64,000 nt of DNA from Pseudomonadota bacterium. Lineage in GTDB: Bacteria > Myxococcota_A > UBA9042 > GCA-2863065. Within the stretch, counting starts at the first letter, position 1; each line of letters starts with the position of its first letter. The stretch spans positions 1 through 64,000 of the forward strand of contig SXOO01000226.1 of assembly GCA_005776725.1 (NCBI GenBank). The letters run 5' to 3'. Of the stretch, positions 9,029-18,509 are shown one piece after another. The position numbers were made by a program, and so were the translations under genes. The notes beneath the pieces are model-generated. The model was not told the origin of the DNA and searched no databases. It saw nothing but the letters and a program-made list of their open reading frames with translations.

Positions 9029-10445
9029 CTCCCAGGGCCCTCAGGGCCGACCGCGCCGCCCAGTAGCCGCACATCCCGTGGACCCCGCCGCCGGGTGGTG
9101 TGGACGCCGAGCACAGGAAGATCCGCGGGTTCGGCGTGCGGTAGGGGTCTAGGCGAAGAGTCGGGCGCGCGAAGACTTGCGCGAGCGTGGTCGCTCCCCC
9201 GGCGATCGCGCCCCCGATGAGGTTCGCGTTCTCGGCTTCGAGCGCTGCCGGACCGCTGACTCGGGTCGCGAGGACCCGCGACGAGAAACCCGGCGCGTGG
9301 CGCTCGAGCTGCGCCATGACAGCAGGGAGGTGGTCGGCTGTGGAGCCTGCGGGCACGTGGCAGTAAGCATAGCCGGTGTGTCTTCCTGGGGGCGCCCGGG
9401 TCGAATCCTGGTGGCTTTGCTGGCAAACGATCAGAAAGGGGCGCTCGGTGTGCTCGCGGTCGGTGGGGCCGGCCCACATCGCGCGTTCGCTGTCCGCGAC
9501 CTCTTCGAACGTGCCGCCGACGTGCACCGTGGAGGCCTCCGCGAGGCCCTCGTGGCGCCACGGGATCGGCGCCTCGAGCGCGAAGTCGACCTTGAAGACC
9601 CCTGGACCATAGCGGTATCGCTGGAAGGCGCGATGCGTGCGAGCCGGCAGGGCGTGGCCCGCGATCGCCGACAGAGCGCGAGGGGAGGTATCGAAGAGCG
9701 CGACGCGATGCGGCGGCAGCTCATCGAGGGACGTGACCCGCCGGCCCAGTTCGATTTCGCCCCCGGCGCGCAGCAGGGCGTTCACCAACGCTGCGGCGAG
9801 CGCGCCCGAGCCGCCGCGCACGCAGGGCCAGTCGACGAGGTGCGTCGAGGCGAGGAAGACCAGCGCCATCGCGGCCGTCCCGGCGGCCTCCAGCGGGAGG
9901 ATGCTGTGGGCGGCGCAACCCGCGATCAGCGCGCGCGCCTCCGGGGTGGCGAAGCGCTGTGCGAGCGACCTCGCGGAGCGTAGGCCCGTGAGGCCGAACC
10001 GCGCAAAGAGCAGCGGGTGTCTCGGCACGCGGAGCGGCGGCGCCAGCACGTCCTCGAAGAGGTCGCACGTGACGAAGGGGGCCACGAGTCGACGGTAAGC
10101 GGCGCCGTCTCGCCCGAGGGCGTCAGCAGCGGCGTCCAGCGACCGGTGGGAGACCACCGAGCGTCGCTCGTCGATCGGGTGTCCGATGGACGTTGAGAAG
10201 GGGGCCCACTCCACCTCGAGTCCGAGCGCGCCGAAGACTGGAGAGAGCACTGCCGTGGGGTGGATCGCCGAACAGAGGTCGTGCTGGTAGCCGGGGAGCG
10301 TGAGGGGACGGGTCCGAAGGCCGCCGCCAGCGTCGGGCTCCGCCTCGAGCACCCGCACCCTCAGGCCCTGGCGTGCGAGCAGCACAGCGGCCGTTAGCCC
10401 GTTCGGCCCGGAGCCCACCACCACCGCGTCGTAGCGCGTGGACAC
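8985..10445 (-). CDS. FAD-dependent oxidoreductase, phytoene desaturase/PYROXD2-like
   Basis: A 486-residue GTG-start flavoprotein. The N-terminal Rossmann motif VVVGSGPNGLTAAVLLARQG with a downstream acidic residue binds FAD. The next stretch, DAGGGLRTRPLTLPGYQHDLCSAIHP, is characteristic of the PYROXD2/CrtI-like family. The C-terminal FAD-closing region (RTPNPRIFLCSASTPPGGGVHGMCGYWAA) is intact. Substrates of this group are mostly unknown; carotenoid desaturation cannot be claimed because no carotenoid genes are nearby. The last ~14 codons overlap the convergent TMTC-like gene. Confidence 0.85.
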   Translation of the reverse strand: MSTRYDAVVVGSGPNGLTAAVLLARQGLRVRVLEAEPDAGGGLRTRPLTLPGYQHDLCSAIHPTAVLSPVFGALGLEVEWAPFSTSIGHPIDERRSVVSHRSLDAAADALGRDGAAYRRLVAPFVTCDLFEDVLAPPLRVPRHPLLFARFGLTGLRSARSLAQRFATPEARALIAGCAAHSILPLEAAGTAAMALVFLASTHLVDWPCVRGGSGALAAALVNALLRAGGEIELGRRVTSLDELPPHRVALFDTSPRALSAIAGHALPARTHRAFQRYRYGPGVFKVDFALEAPIPWRHEGLAEASTVHVGGTFEEVADSERAMWAGPTDREHTERPFLIVCQQSHQDSTRAPPGRHTGYAYCHVPAGSTADHLPAVMAQLERHAPGFSSRVLATRVSGPAALEAENANLIGGAIAGGATTLAQVFARPTLRLDPYRTPNPRIFLCSASTPPGGGVHGMCGYWAARSALRALGVKGDLGAPRRAALR

Positions 10446-10453
10446 GAGCGTCG

Positions 10454-11041
10454 TCAGTCGACCTGGACGCGGAAGCGCACGGCCCGGCAGTGCGGGTTCT
10501 CGACCGTGAGCCGGAGGAACTCGGCCGGCGGCTGCACGCCGCGCACATGGTCGGGTACTACAGCCCCGCTGCCCACCGCGAGGACGAAAGAACCTACGGT
10601 AGAGCCTACGTCGAAGCGCTGTTCCAGCACCGGCTGTCCGCGGCCGTCGAGGAGCTGAGCGCGAACCCGAATGAGCTTCGCGCCGTCGCCCATGGCGTCG
10701 AACCGCGCCGTGAGGGCTGTGCGCGGTGAGAGACCGACGTAGCGGGTCTCACTGCAGGGCACGACGACTGAGAAGGTCGCACGGGAGTCGCCGATGTGGG
10801 CGGGGCCCGCCTTGGCTGTGACGAGCGTGGTGGTGCCGATGGCTCCGTCGCCGTCCGGCGGCGTGGCGGTCGTGCCGTGCGTGCGTGGGGCGCAGGCTTG
10901 AACTACCAGCACGCAAGCCGCGAGCGCTGCACGGACCGCCAGCGCGGGGACGCCCAAGGAGCGCCCGAGCTCGCGGGCGCGAAAGCGAAGAGAATGGGCC
11001 GTGGTGAGGCTCCAGGGTGGGCGCCGACGCATGCAGCGCAT
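10454..11041 (-). CDS. Putative lipoprotein of unknown function
   Basis: A ~195-residue protein with a long basic n-region, a hydrophobic stretch (VPALAVRAALAACVLVVQAC) and a possible lipobox Cys at residue 50. The start is uncertain (two ATGs three codons apart). The mature part is beta-rich and ends ...VENPHCRAVRFRVQVD. It contains two Cys residues far apart (SCxET-like region and NPHC) that could form a disulfide. I recognise no family. It lies eight bases upstream of the oxidoreductase start on the same strand, so the two may be co-transcribed. Confidence 0.5.
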   Translation of the reverse strand: MRCMRRRPPWSLTTAHSLRFRARELGRSLGVPALAVRAALAACVLVVQACAPRTHGTTATPPDGDGAIGTTTLVTAKAGPAHIGDSRATFSVVVPCSETRYVGLSPRTALTARFDAMGDGAKLIRVRAQLLDGRGQPVLEQRFDVGSTVGSFVLAVGSGAVVPDHVRGVQPPAEFLRLTVENPHCRAVRFRVQVD

Positions 11042-11475
11042 GGTGCGGGAGGTTCTCTATGCAGGCAAGTGAAGGCCGGGCTCCCGGCGCCGACCCTCCC
11101 CCCGGAGGTCCTGCGTCGGGAGCCCGCGATAGCTGACGTGTGTCACCCCTGGAACGAGCAGGTCGGGCGTCGCCCCGGGGAGCGGCTTGGCTTGGAGGCC
11201 CGCCGCAACTGTCGAACTCATCATCGGGGCAGAGGGCGGGCGCGTGAATGGCTCCGATGGGTTGATTGACTAGCCTCCGTGAGTCAATTTGCAGTGGAGT
11301 GGTCCCGAGTGATGACGTTCTTCTACAGGGCGCCGGCCGCCGGGCGATATCTAGCGACATCTAACCGTCGCGTACCTAGCCGCTGCGCTCGGGGGCCGGA
11401 AGCGGTTCTGGGTCCGAGGCGCTGCAGAGGGAAGCTGGGACGACGCCACGAGACGGCGCATCAAGGAGGGGCGAC
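11042..11475. other. Intergenic region (~430 bp) between divergent genes
   Basis: This gap separates the divergent lipoprotein and phosphotransfer genes and should hold both promoters. I see no credible protein gene in it; the small ORFs listed in the track are high-GC artefacts. The clear structure is a 7-bp inverted repeat at 11265-11288. A stretch reading GCCCGCCGCAACTGTCG resembles the conserved box of cobalamin riboswitches, but the other conserved parts are absent. Confidence 0.6.
11265..11288. promoter_or_regulatory. Inverted repeat ATTGACT-N10-AGTCAAT, possible operator
   Basis: Two perfect 7-bp half sites, ATTGACT and AGTCAAT, are separated by 10 bp, giving a 17-bp centre-to-centre spacing suited to a dimeric DNA-binding protein. 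The site lies about 190 bp upstream of the phosphotransfer/response-regulator pair. It is AT-rich relative to its GC-rich surroundings. The LuxR-type regulator encoded downstream is one candidate ligand, but that is only inference. Confidence 0.4.
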
Positions 11476-12078
11476 ATGGGGAGCACCCGGCACGACATCG
11501 GGAACCACCTTCAAATCCTAGCGAGCTTGGCTACCGACGAACCGTACGTCGAGGGCGAGCCGAGCGCCGCGGAGATGAGCGAGCGCTTCGCAGTTCTACT
11601 GGCGGCGTGCTCGGCCGTGTATCGGATGGCGCGCCCTTCGAACGTGGTTGGTGGGGCCCTTTCGGTCTCGGTGAACGCCTTCCTCGTCGAGCTCCAGCGG
11701 GTCCTGCCGCAGCTCGGCGTCATCGAAAAGTCCGGGATGAGCGGGCCGCCGCCGTGCGTGTCGGTCGACGCCGCGGTCCGGGTCGCCGTAGCCACAGTGC
11801 TGCTCCACCGCTGCATGGGATCCGAGGAGGTCCGCGTGAGCGCGAGCTTCGGCGAGCTGGGGCTCTCGGTCAGGATTTTCACGCCGCACGCGAGGCCGCT
11901 CCTTCGCCTCCTCGGAAATGCCGAACGCTTGGCGGACGCGCTCGACCTCACGGACGCGCTGCTCGGTCCTGCCGGCGCCACCGTGGACGCGAGCTCCGAG
12001 CGCGGGGGGTTTGAGGTGTGTCTGCCGCCCGACACGCGCCGTAGAGCGGCTGACATGACCCAAGCGGGGGCCGCATGA
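11476..12078 (+). CDS. Minimal histidine phosphotransfer/HisKA_2-like protein
   Basis: A 200-residue soluble protein. A strong ribosome-binding site (AAGGAGGGG) sits just before the ATG and fixes the start. Residues 6-16 read HDIGNHLQIL, aligning with the H-box of HisKA_2/HWE-type kinases (H-RVKNNLQ-I), so His6 is the likely phospho-acceptor. The ~120 residues after residue 75 may be a degenerate ATPase-like domain; no clear N- or G-box is visible. There is no sensor domain or TM helix. The stop overlaps the response regulator start (ATGA), so the two are made together. It could be a ChpT-like phosphotransferase or a reduced kinase. Confidence 0.6.
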   Translation: MGSTRHDIGNHLQILASLATDEPYVEGEPSAAEMSERFAVLLAACSAVYRMARPSNVVGGALSVSVNAFLVELQRVLPQLGVIEKSGMSGPPPCVSVDAAVRVAVATVLLHRCMGSEEVRVSASFGELGLSVRIFTPHARPLLRLLGNAERLADALDLTDALLGPAGATVDASSERGGFEVCLPPDTRRRAADMTQAGAA

Positions 12079-12767
12079 TCTCTCGCACCGCGGTGATCGT
12101 CGAAGATGACGCCATGGCCAGGAGGGCCCTCGGGCGAGGCCTCAGGACGGGCGGGTTCACAGTGCACGGCGAAGCCGGGACCGCAGCGGCTGGGCTCGAT
12201 CTCGTGAGGGCGCACCAACCTGCGCTGGTGTTCGTAGACGTGGGCCTCGGCGACGAGCGTGACGGGATCGCCCTGGTGGAGGACATCCGCATCGTCTCCG
12301 ACGCAGGCGTCGTGCTCGTCACGGCCCACTGGGACCCGAGGACCCTCGAGCGCGCTCGGGTCGGCGGCGCCATCGGCATCGTCATCAAGCCGTTCCACCA
12401 GGGGCAGCTCATCGCGAGCGCGGAGTTGGCGCTCACCTTGGCGGCTCACCGTCCAGAAAAGGACACCCGGTACCTCGAGCAGATCGCGGGTATCCTCGCC
12501 CAAGCCGGTGTGCTGCCCGACCGGAGCGCCGCTGTGGACGCGCGCGCTTCGTTCGAGTCGCGGCCCGAATTCGCGTCGCTTACCGGCCGCGAGGTCGAGG
12601 TGGTGCAGGCCTTCATGGTTCACGGGCGGGTCGACAAAGTGGCGCGCGCGCTGAGCATCTCTGCGCACACGGTGCGCAACCACCTGAAGGCCGTCTACTC
12701 GAAGCTGGGCGTCAAGAGCCAGGCCGAGCTGGTGGCGCGCTTCCACACCCGACAGCTCGCCGGCTGA
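12075..12767 (+). CDS. NarL/FixJ-type response regulator
   Basis: A 230-residue protein with a receiver domain followed by a LuxR-type helix-turn-helix. Receiver residues are present: acidic pair E10-D11, phospho-acceptor Asp55 (LVFVDVG), Thr83 and Lys105 (GIVIKPF). The HTH region (LTGREVEVVQAFMVHGRVDKVA, then ISAHTVRNHLKAVYSKLGVKSQAEL) spans roughly residues 167-222 and is a complete GerE/LuxR domain. It should be phosphorylated on Asp55, probably through the overlapping upstream phosphotransfer protein, and then bind DNA. The inverted repeat at 11265 is a possible target. Confidence 0.93.
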   Translation: MISRTAVIVEDDAMARRALGRGLRTGGFTVHGEAGTAAAGLDLVRAHQPALVFVDVGLGDERDGIALVEDIRIVSDAGVVLVTAHWDPRTLERARVGGAIGIVIKPFHQGQLIASAELALTLAAHRPEKDTRYLEQIAGILAQAGVLPDRSAAVDARASFESRPEFASLTGREVEVVQAFMVHGRVDKVARALSISAHTVRNHLKAVYSKLGVKSQAELVARFHTRQLAG

Positions 12768-12824
12768 TCGCTGGACGGCACGAGGCCGCCCGGAAGCGCC
12801 GCCGCGACCTTGGCGCCCTGAGGG

Positions 12825-15800
12825 CTACTGGCAGGTGTTGCAGCTGGGGTCGGGTCCGCTGACGCAGCCGTTGGCTTTGGTGCAACCGTCCAAGCACGTG
12901 CTGCCTCCAACCGAGCAGGCGCCCGAGAGACAGCTCACGTCGCACGCGCAGGCGGGGCCGCAGTCGACGCCATCGCGGCACGCGGTGCCGCTGCAGGTGA
13001 CGTCGCAGGTGCCCGTGCCGCAGGCCACGCCGTGTTCGCAGGAGTCGCCGGAGCAGGTGACGTCGCACGGCCCCTCGCCGCACTGCACCCCGTCCTTGCA
13101 CGCGCTCCCCACGCAGTTGACCGTGCACTCCGTGGCGTTGACACAGCTCACGCCCTTGTCGCACGACTTCTCGCCGCAGGTAATGTCGCACGGGCCGGGC
13201 CCGCACGACACGTTGTTGCGGCACGAGTCGCCCAGGCACGTGATGTCGCAGCTCGCGGCCGCCGAGCAGTCCACCACTTTGTCACAGCTCTTGTCGTTGC
13301 AGAGCACGGCGCAGTCGCCGGTGCCACACACGATGTTGCCCTTGCAGGAGTCGGTGGCGCACTGGACGGAGCAGTCGCTGGAGTCGCCGCAGACCACGCC
13401 CTTGTCGCAGCTCTTCCCGGCGCAGTCGACGTCGCAGGGCCCCGCGCCGCAGAGGATCTCGCCCTTGCACGAGTCGGCGGCGCAGTCGACCGAGCACTGG
13501 AGGCCCTGAGTGCAGTCCACTACGCCTTCGCAACCCTTCTTGCCGGTGCAGGTGATGTCGCACGCCCAGCCAGGTGGGCACACGCAGTTCTTGCCGGTGC
13601 ACACCATGCTGCACACGCCGTTCGCGCAGCCGAGCCCGCACCCGGGCGGACACGCCACGTTGTCGCAACCGTCGCCCACACCGTTGTTGTCGGAGTCCGC
13701 CTGCGTCGGGTTGGGGACCAGCGGGCAGTTGTCGATGTCGCCGCACACCCCATCGCCATCTTCGTCGTCGTTGGGGTCGGACGCACAGGAGTCGCAGGCG
13801 TTGCCACGGGCGTCGCCGTCCTGATTCGCCTGGTTGGGGTTGGCTAGGGTCGGGCAGTTGTCCACGTCGCCGCACACCCCGTCGCCATCGGTGTCGTTCT
13901 CTGCGTCCTTCGGGCAGCTGTCGCAGGGGTTGCCGAGCCCGTCGAAGTCGGCGTCCACCTGCGAGGGGTTGGCCACGCTGGGGCAATTGTCCGCGTTGCC
14001 GCAGATGGCGTCGCCGTCCTCGTCGTTCAGCGCGTCGAAGGGACACGCGTCGCACAGATTGCCCGCGCCGTCGTCGTCGCCGTCGGCCTGAGTGGGGTTG
14101 TACACCGTGGGGCAGTTGTCGGCGTCGGCGCACAAGGCATCGCCGTCCTGGTCGTTCTTGGGGTCGCTCACGCACGCGTCGCAGACGTCGCCACGGCCGT
14201 CGCCGTCGGCGTCCTCCTGGCCGGGGTTGGCCTCGGTGGGGCAGTTATCGGTGCTGCCGCAGTGTCCGTCGCCCTCGACATCGTTGATGGCGTCGCCGGG
14301 GCACGGGTCGCACACGTCACCCAGTTGGTCGAAGTCGCTGTTCGACTGCGTGGGGTTGGGGACGGTGAGGCAGTTGTCCAGGTTGTCGCAGACGCCGTCC
14401 AGGTCCGTGTCGTTCTGGGCGGCCACAGGGCACGCGTCACAGGCGTTGCCCAGTCCGTCTGCGTCGCTGTCCGCCTGCGCCGGATCGAACACCGACGGGC
14501 AGACGTCCACGTCGCTGCAGATCCCGTCACCGTCCGAATCACCGACGGCTGAGAGCGGGCACGGGTCGCACGCGTCGCCCACGTTGTCGCCGTCCGCGTT
14601 CGCTTGCGACGCGTTGCCTACCGACGGGCAGTTGTCGACGTTGCCGCACACGGTATCGCCGTCCTTGTCGTTGGCTGGGTCCTGTTTGCACGCGTCGCAC
14701 GCATCGCCCTGCCCATCGTCGTCCTGATCGTGCTGGCCCGGGTTGCTGGTTAGCGGGCAGCTGTCATAGAGGTCGCACACGCCATCGCCGTCAGTGTCGG
14801 GACCGCAGTTCTCGCAGGCGTCGCCCTTGCCGTTGCCGTCGAGGTCCTCCTGGCCCGGGTCCGGGACGAAGGGGCAGATGTCCACGTTGCCGCAGAGGCC
14901 GTCGCCGTCCTTGTCGTTGAGCGGGTCGTTGGGACACGCGTCGCACGCGTCGCCCAGGCCATCGAAGTCCTGGTTGGTCTGGTCGGGGTTGCTGGTACCC
15001 GCGCAGTTGTCGAGGTCGGCGCAGAGGTCGTCGCCGTCGCCGTCGTTGCTCGGATCCTTCGGGCAGGGGTCGCAGGAGTCGCCGAACGCGTCCCCGTCCA
15101 GGTTCTTCTGGATCTTGTTGCCGAGGTCCGGGCAATTGTCGATGTTGCCGCAGATCGAGTCGTGGTCAGCGTCGTCCTGCGGGTCCAACGGGCATGGGTC
15201 GCAGGCGTCGCCCCCCTCGTCGCCATCGGCGTCCAACTGCTCGGGGTTGGGTGAGCTGGGGCAATTGTCGACGTTGCCGCACACCCCATCGGAGTCGACG
15301 TCGTTGGCGGGATCGGCCGGACACGCGTCGCAGAGATCGCCGCGACCGTCGGAGTCGGCGTCGACCTGCTGAGCGTTGGAGAGGTCCGGGCAGTTGTCCT
15401 CGTCGGCGCAGAACCCATCCTCGTCGGCGTCGTCCAGTGCGTCCCCGGGGCAGGGATCGCAGGCGTCCCCCATCCCGTCGAGATCGCCATCGGCCTGATT
15501 CGGGTCGAACACCCCCGGGCACACGTCTACGGCCGTGCAGACCCCGTCGCTGTCGGTCTCCGGACCGAAGTCCAGCGCACAGGGGTCGCAGGCGTCGCCG
15601 ATCCCGTCGCCATCGCCGTCCTCCTGGAGGGGATCGGCCTGCTTCGGGCAGACGTCCAGTGACTGGCACACGCCGTCGCCGTCGGGGTCGTTGGGCGCGT
15701 CGAGCGGGCAGGGGTCGCAGGCGTCGCCCGCCCCGTCCCCGTCTCCGTCGAGCTGCTCCGGGTTGGCCTCGTTGGGGCAGGTGTCCACGTCGCCGCAAGC

Positions 15801-18377
15801 ACCGTCCTTGTCCAGGTCGTTGGCGGGGTCCTTGGGGCACGCGTCGCACAGGTCGCCCAGCCCGTCGTAGTCGATGTCCAGCTGGTCCGAGTTCGGCAGG
15901 TTGGGGCAGTTGTCGACGTTGGCGCAGCGCCCGTCGCCGTCGGCGTCGTTGGCTGGGTCCAGCAGGCAGGGGTCGCACTCGTCGCCCAGCCCGTCGTCGT
16001 CGGAGTCGGCCTGCGAGGGATTGAAGAGCCCTGGGCAGTTGTCGGCGTCGCCGCACGCCTCGTCGTTGTCCGAGTCGTCCACGACTCCCACCGGACAGGC
16101 GTCGCAGACGTCGCCTTGTCCGTCTTTGTCGGTGTCGAGCTGATCCGCGTTGTTCACCGCGGGGCAGTTGTCGACGCCCGCACACAGACTGTCACCGTCG
16201 GCGTCGTTGTCGTCGTCGGCCGGGCAGGGATCGCACAGGTCGCCGAGCCCATCGTGGTCGCTGTCGGCCTGCGCCGGGTCCGCCACAGTGGGGCAGTCGT
16301 CGAAGGGCGCGCACGCGCCGTCCTTGTCGGCGTCATTGGCGGGGTCGGCCGCGCACAGGTCGCACGCGTCCCCCTTACCGTCGGCGTCCCCGTCCAGCTG
16401 CTCCGGGTTGGGCGCGAAGGCGCAGTTGTCCTGGTTACCGCAGACGCCGTCGCCGTCCTTGTCGTTGCCCGGGTCCAGTGGGCACGGTTCGCACACGTCG
16501 CCCTTGGTGTCGGCGTCGGCGTCCAGCTGGTCGGTGTTGCCCACGCTCGGGCAGTTGTCGACGTTGCCGCAGACGCTGTCGCCGTCGCCGTCGTTCTGTG
16601 CGTCCTTCGGGCAAAGGTCGCAGAGGTCGCCTAGCGCGTCACCGTCCAGGTTCTTCTGATCGGGGTTGCCCATGGTCTGGCAGTTGTCCACCGGGTCGCA
16701 CACGCCGTCTTCGTCGGTGTCGAGCGCGCAGGGCGTACAGACCGGGCCGGGCTCGTTCGGGCACGGGTCCACGTCGGCGCAGACGCCGTCGCCGTCCTTG
16801 TCGTTGGCCGGGTCCAGCGGACACGCGTCGCACGCATCGCCGAGCTCGTCGCCGTCCGTGTCCAGCTGCTGGGCGTCCGACACGGCCGGGCACACGTCTA
16901 CGTTACCGCAGACTCCGTCGGCGTCGCCGTCGTTGCCGGGGTCGAGCGGGCAGGGGTCGCAGGCGTCCCCCTTGCCATCGCCGTCCAGGTCGAGCTGGGT
17001 GGGGTCGGAGACGTCGGGGCACGCGTCGAGCGAGCCACAGACACCGTCGCCGTCAACGTCGTCGATCGCGTCCGCCCCACAGGCGTCGCACGCGTCGCCA
17101 CTGCCGTCGCCGTCCGTGTCGAGCTGTGCGGGGTTGGGGAGGAAGGGACAGTTGTCGTCGGCGGCGCAGTGACCGTCCGCGTCCTTGTCGTTGGCAGGAT
17201 CGGCGAGGCAGGTGTCGCAGAGATCACCCACCCCGTCGTTGTCGCCGTCCAGCTGCTCCGGGTCGGAGACGTCGGGGCACAGGTCGCAGGCGTCGCCCTT
17301 GCCGTCCAGGTCCACGTCGAGCTGCAGGGGGTCCGCGTCCAGCGGGCAAGCGTCAGCGTTGCCGCACGCGCCGTCCCCGTCGGGATCGATGTTGTCCGGG
17401 TCCTCTGGGCAGGGGTCGCACACGTCTCCGGCCCCGTCCTCATCGGCGTCCTCTTGCTCCGGGTTGGGCTGGAGCACGCAGTTATCCAGCGCGTCGACCA
17501 CCCCGTCGGAGTCGAGGTCGGACGGTGATCCACACTCCGCATTTCCGTCGCCGTTGCTGTCCGGGAAGCCGGCGTCCGTGAGGCCATCGCAGTCGTCGTC
17601 GATGCCGTTGCAGACGTCCTGCTGCGGCGTGACCGCCGAGCACTCCGCCCAGCCGTCCGCGCCGAGGCAGGTCATGGAGCCGCCGCAGCTCCCGTGCTCG
17701 TTGGTGGTGGCGCAGCTCTGCGAGACGCCTTCCGTCGCGCGCCCGCAGCAGGCCGAGCCCGCGACGGGTGCGCACACGCGTCGGTTCTCGAGGAGCGGCA
17801 CCCCAGCGCGCTCCACGCACTCGGTGCCGCTCGGGCACACGGCTTTTTCGCCGTTGCAGCTCAGGAGACACAGCCCCTGTGAGCCGGCGCCGGCGGGCCC
17901 GTCGCCTCCGTCCTCGCTGGTGGCGCAGACCGAGACGCCGTCGCAGTCGAGCTGCGACGTGCACACCGCGCATGTGGCGGCGGGAAGCGGGACGCACACG
18001 AGGAGCAGGTCTGCGCCGGCCCGGTTGGCGACGCCCTTACAGGTCCACCCCTCGGGGCAGCTCTCCAGGCAGTCGATGGTGCACACCGAGCCGTCCTCGC
18101 CCTGGATGCACCACCCGCCGTCGCAGTCGCTGTTGGCCTGGCAGGCCTCGCCGAAGTGAGGGGGCAGCTCGGGTTCGTCGAGGTCGCTGCCGGGCCCGGA
18201 CGTCGAGTCCGACGCGGCCATGTCGCCGGAGGGGCCCGGAGCGTCGCCCGTGACGTCCATATCGAGGCCCGAGCCCGCGTCGCCGTTGGACGCGTCGTCG
18301 TCAGAGCCTCCACACGCGACGACGGCCATCGCGAGACACACGCCGGCCATCCAGACAACACTGCCGCTGCACTTCAA
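12825..18377 (-). CDS. Giant lipoprotein with ~30 thrombospondin type 3 repeats and Cys-rich C-terminal repeats
   Basis: An 1850-residue exported protein starting at a TTG behind a GGGGGA-type RBS. The order is: lipoprotein signal (AMAVVAC), Asp-rich linker, and an EGF-like Cys region. Next is a MopE-like CNGIDDDCDGLTDAGF at about residues 250-265, followed by roughly 30 thrombospondin type 3 units (DxDGDGxGDACDxCPxDxxND...DNCP) that each bind Ca2+. The last ~230 residues are ~20-residue units of the form CDVTCSGxxCxxGVxCG. It is surface-exposed and probably a rigid, calcium-stabilised stalk with a disulfide-rich tip. No enzymatic domain is visible. Such proteins are typical of large-genome deltaproteobacteria. 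It is convergent with the response regulator. Confidence 0.88.
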   Translation of the reverse strand: MKCSGSVVWMAGVCLAMAVVACGGSDDDASNGDAGSGLDMDVTGDAPGPSGDMAASDSTSGPGSDLDEPELPPHFGEACQANSDCDGGWCIQGEDGSVCTIDCLESCPEGWTCKGVANRAGADLLLVCVPLPAATCAVCTSQLDCDGVSVCATSEDGGDGPAGAGSQGLCLLSCNGEKAVCPSGTECVERAGVPLLENRRVCAPVAGSACCGRATEGVSQSCATTNEHGSCGGSMTCLGADGWAECSAVTPQQDVCNGIDDDCDGLTDAGFPDSNGDGNAECGSPSDLDSDGVVDALDNCVLQPNPEQEDADEDGAGDVCDPCPEDPDNIDPDGDGACGNADACPLDADPLQLDVDLDGKGDACDLCPDVSDPEQLDGDNDGVGDLCDTCLADPANDKDADGHCAADDNCPFLPNPAQLDTDGDGSGDACDACGADAIDDVDGDGVCGSLDACPDVSDPTQLDLDGDGKGDACDPCPLDPGNDGDADGVCGNVDVCPAVSDAQQLDTDGDELGDACDACPLDPANDKDGDGVCADVDPCPNEPGPVCTPCALDTDEDGVCDPVDNCQTMGNPDQKNLDGDALGDLCDLCPKDAQNDGDGDSVCGNVDNCPSVGNTDQLDADADTKGDVCEPCPLDPGNDKDGDGVCGNQDNCAFAPNPEQLDGDADGKGDACDLCAADPANDADKDGACAPFDDCPTVADPAQADSDHDGLGDLCDPCPADDDNDADGDSLCAGVDNCPAVNNADQLDTDKDGQGDVCDACPVGVVDDSDNDEACGDADNCPGLFNPSQADSDDDGLGDECDPCLLDPANDADGDGRCANVDNCPNLPNSDQLDIDYDGLGDLCDACPKDPANDLDKDGACGDVDTCPNEANPEQLDGDGDGAGDACDPCPLDAPNDPDGDGVCQSLDVCPKQADPLQEDGDGDGIGDACDPCALDFGPETDSDGVCTAVDVCPGVFDPNQADGDLDGMGDACDPCPGDALDDADEDGFCADEDNCPDLSNAQQVDADSDGRGDLCDACPADPANDVDSDGVCGNVDNCPSSPNPEQLDADGDEGGDACDPCPLDPQDDADHDSICGNIDNCPDLGNKIQKNLDGDAFGDSCDPCPKDPSNDGDGDDLCADLDNCAGTSNPDQTNQDFDGLGDACDACPNDPLNDKDGDGLCGNVDICPFVPDPGQEDLDGNGKGDACENCGPDTDGDGVCDLYDSCPLTSNPGQHDQDDDGQGDACDACKQDPANDKDGDTVCGNVDNCPSVGNASQANADGDNVGDACDPCPLSAVGDSDGDGICSDVDVCPSVFDPAQADSDADGLGNACDACPVAAQNDTDLDGVCDNLDNCLTVPNPTQSNSDFDQLGDVCDPCPGDAINDVEGDGHCGSTDNCPTEANPGQEDADGDGRGDVCDACVSDPKNDQDGDALCADADNCPTVYNPTQADGDDDGAGNLCDACPFDALNDEDGDAICGNADNCPSVANPSQVDADFDGLGNPCDSCPKDAENDTDGDGVCGDVDNCPTLANPNQANQDGDARGNACDSCASDPNDDEDGDGVCGDIDNCPLVPNPTQADSDNNGVGDGCDNVACPPGCGLGCANGVCSMVCTGKNCVCPPGWACDITCTGKKGCEGVVDCTQGLQCSVDCAADSCKGEILCGAGPCDVDCAGKSCDKGVVCGDSSDCSVQCATDSCKGNIVCGTGDCAVLCNDKSCDKVVDCSAAASCDITCLGDSCRNNVSCGPGPCDITCGEKSCDKGVSCVNATECTVNCVGSACKDGVQCGEGPCDVTCSGDSCEHGVACGTGTCDVTCSGTACRDGVDCGPACACDVSCLSGACSVGGSTCLDGCTKANGCVSGPDPSCNTCQ

Positions 18378-18509
18378 AGAGGTCCCCCGAGATACACAAG
18401 ATCGGAAGTCACTTCGCCCACGCCAGCGCTCAGCCTAACGGCCGAGTTGGCCGTGGCAAGCGCTTCCGACACGGCGGTCTGTTGCCGCGCCGGCTCCCGG
18501 GCGTGCTCG

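Noticed and set aside
11200-11225. Cobalamin-riboswitch-like box (CCCGCCGCAACTGT)
   Set aside because: Only this short box matches. The other conserved segments of the aptamer are missing and no cobalamin-related gene follows.
12830-18300. Long plus-strand and alternate-frame ORFs across the TSP3 gene
   Set aside because: They are shadows created by the repetitive, GC-rich Asp/Gly/Cys codons of the real minus-strand gene.
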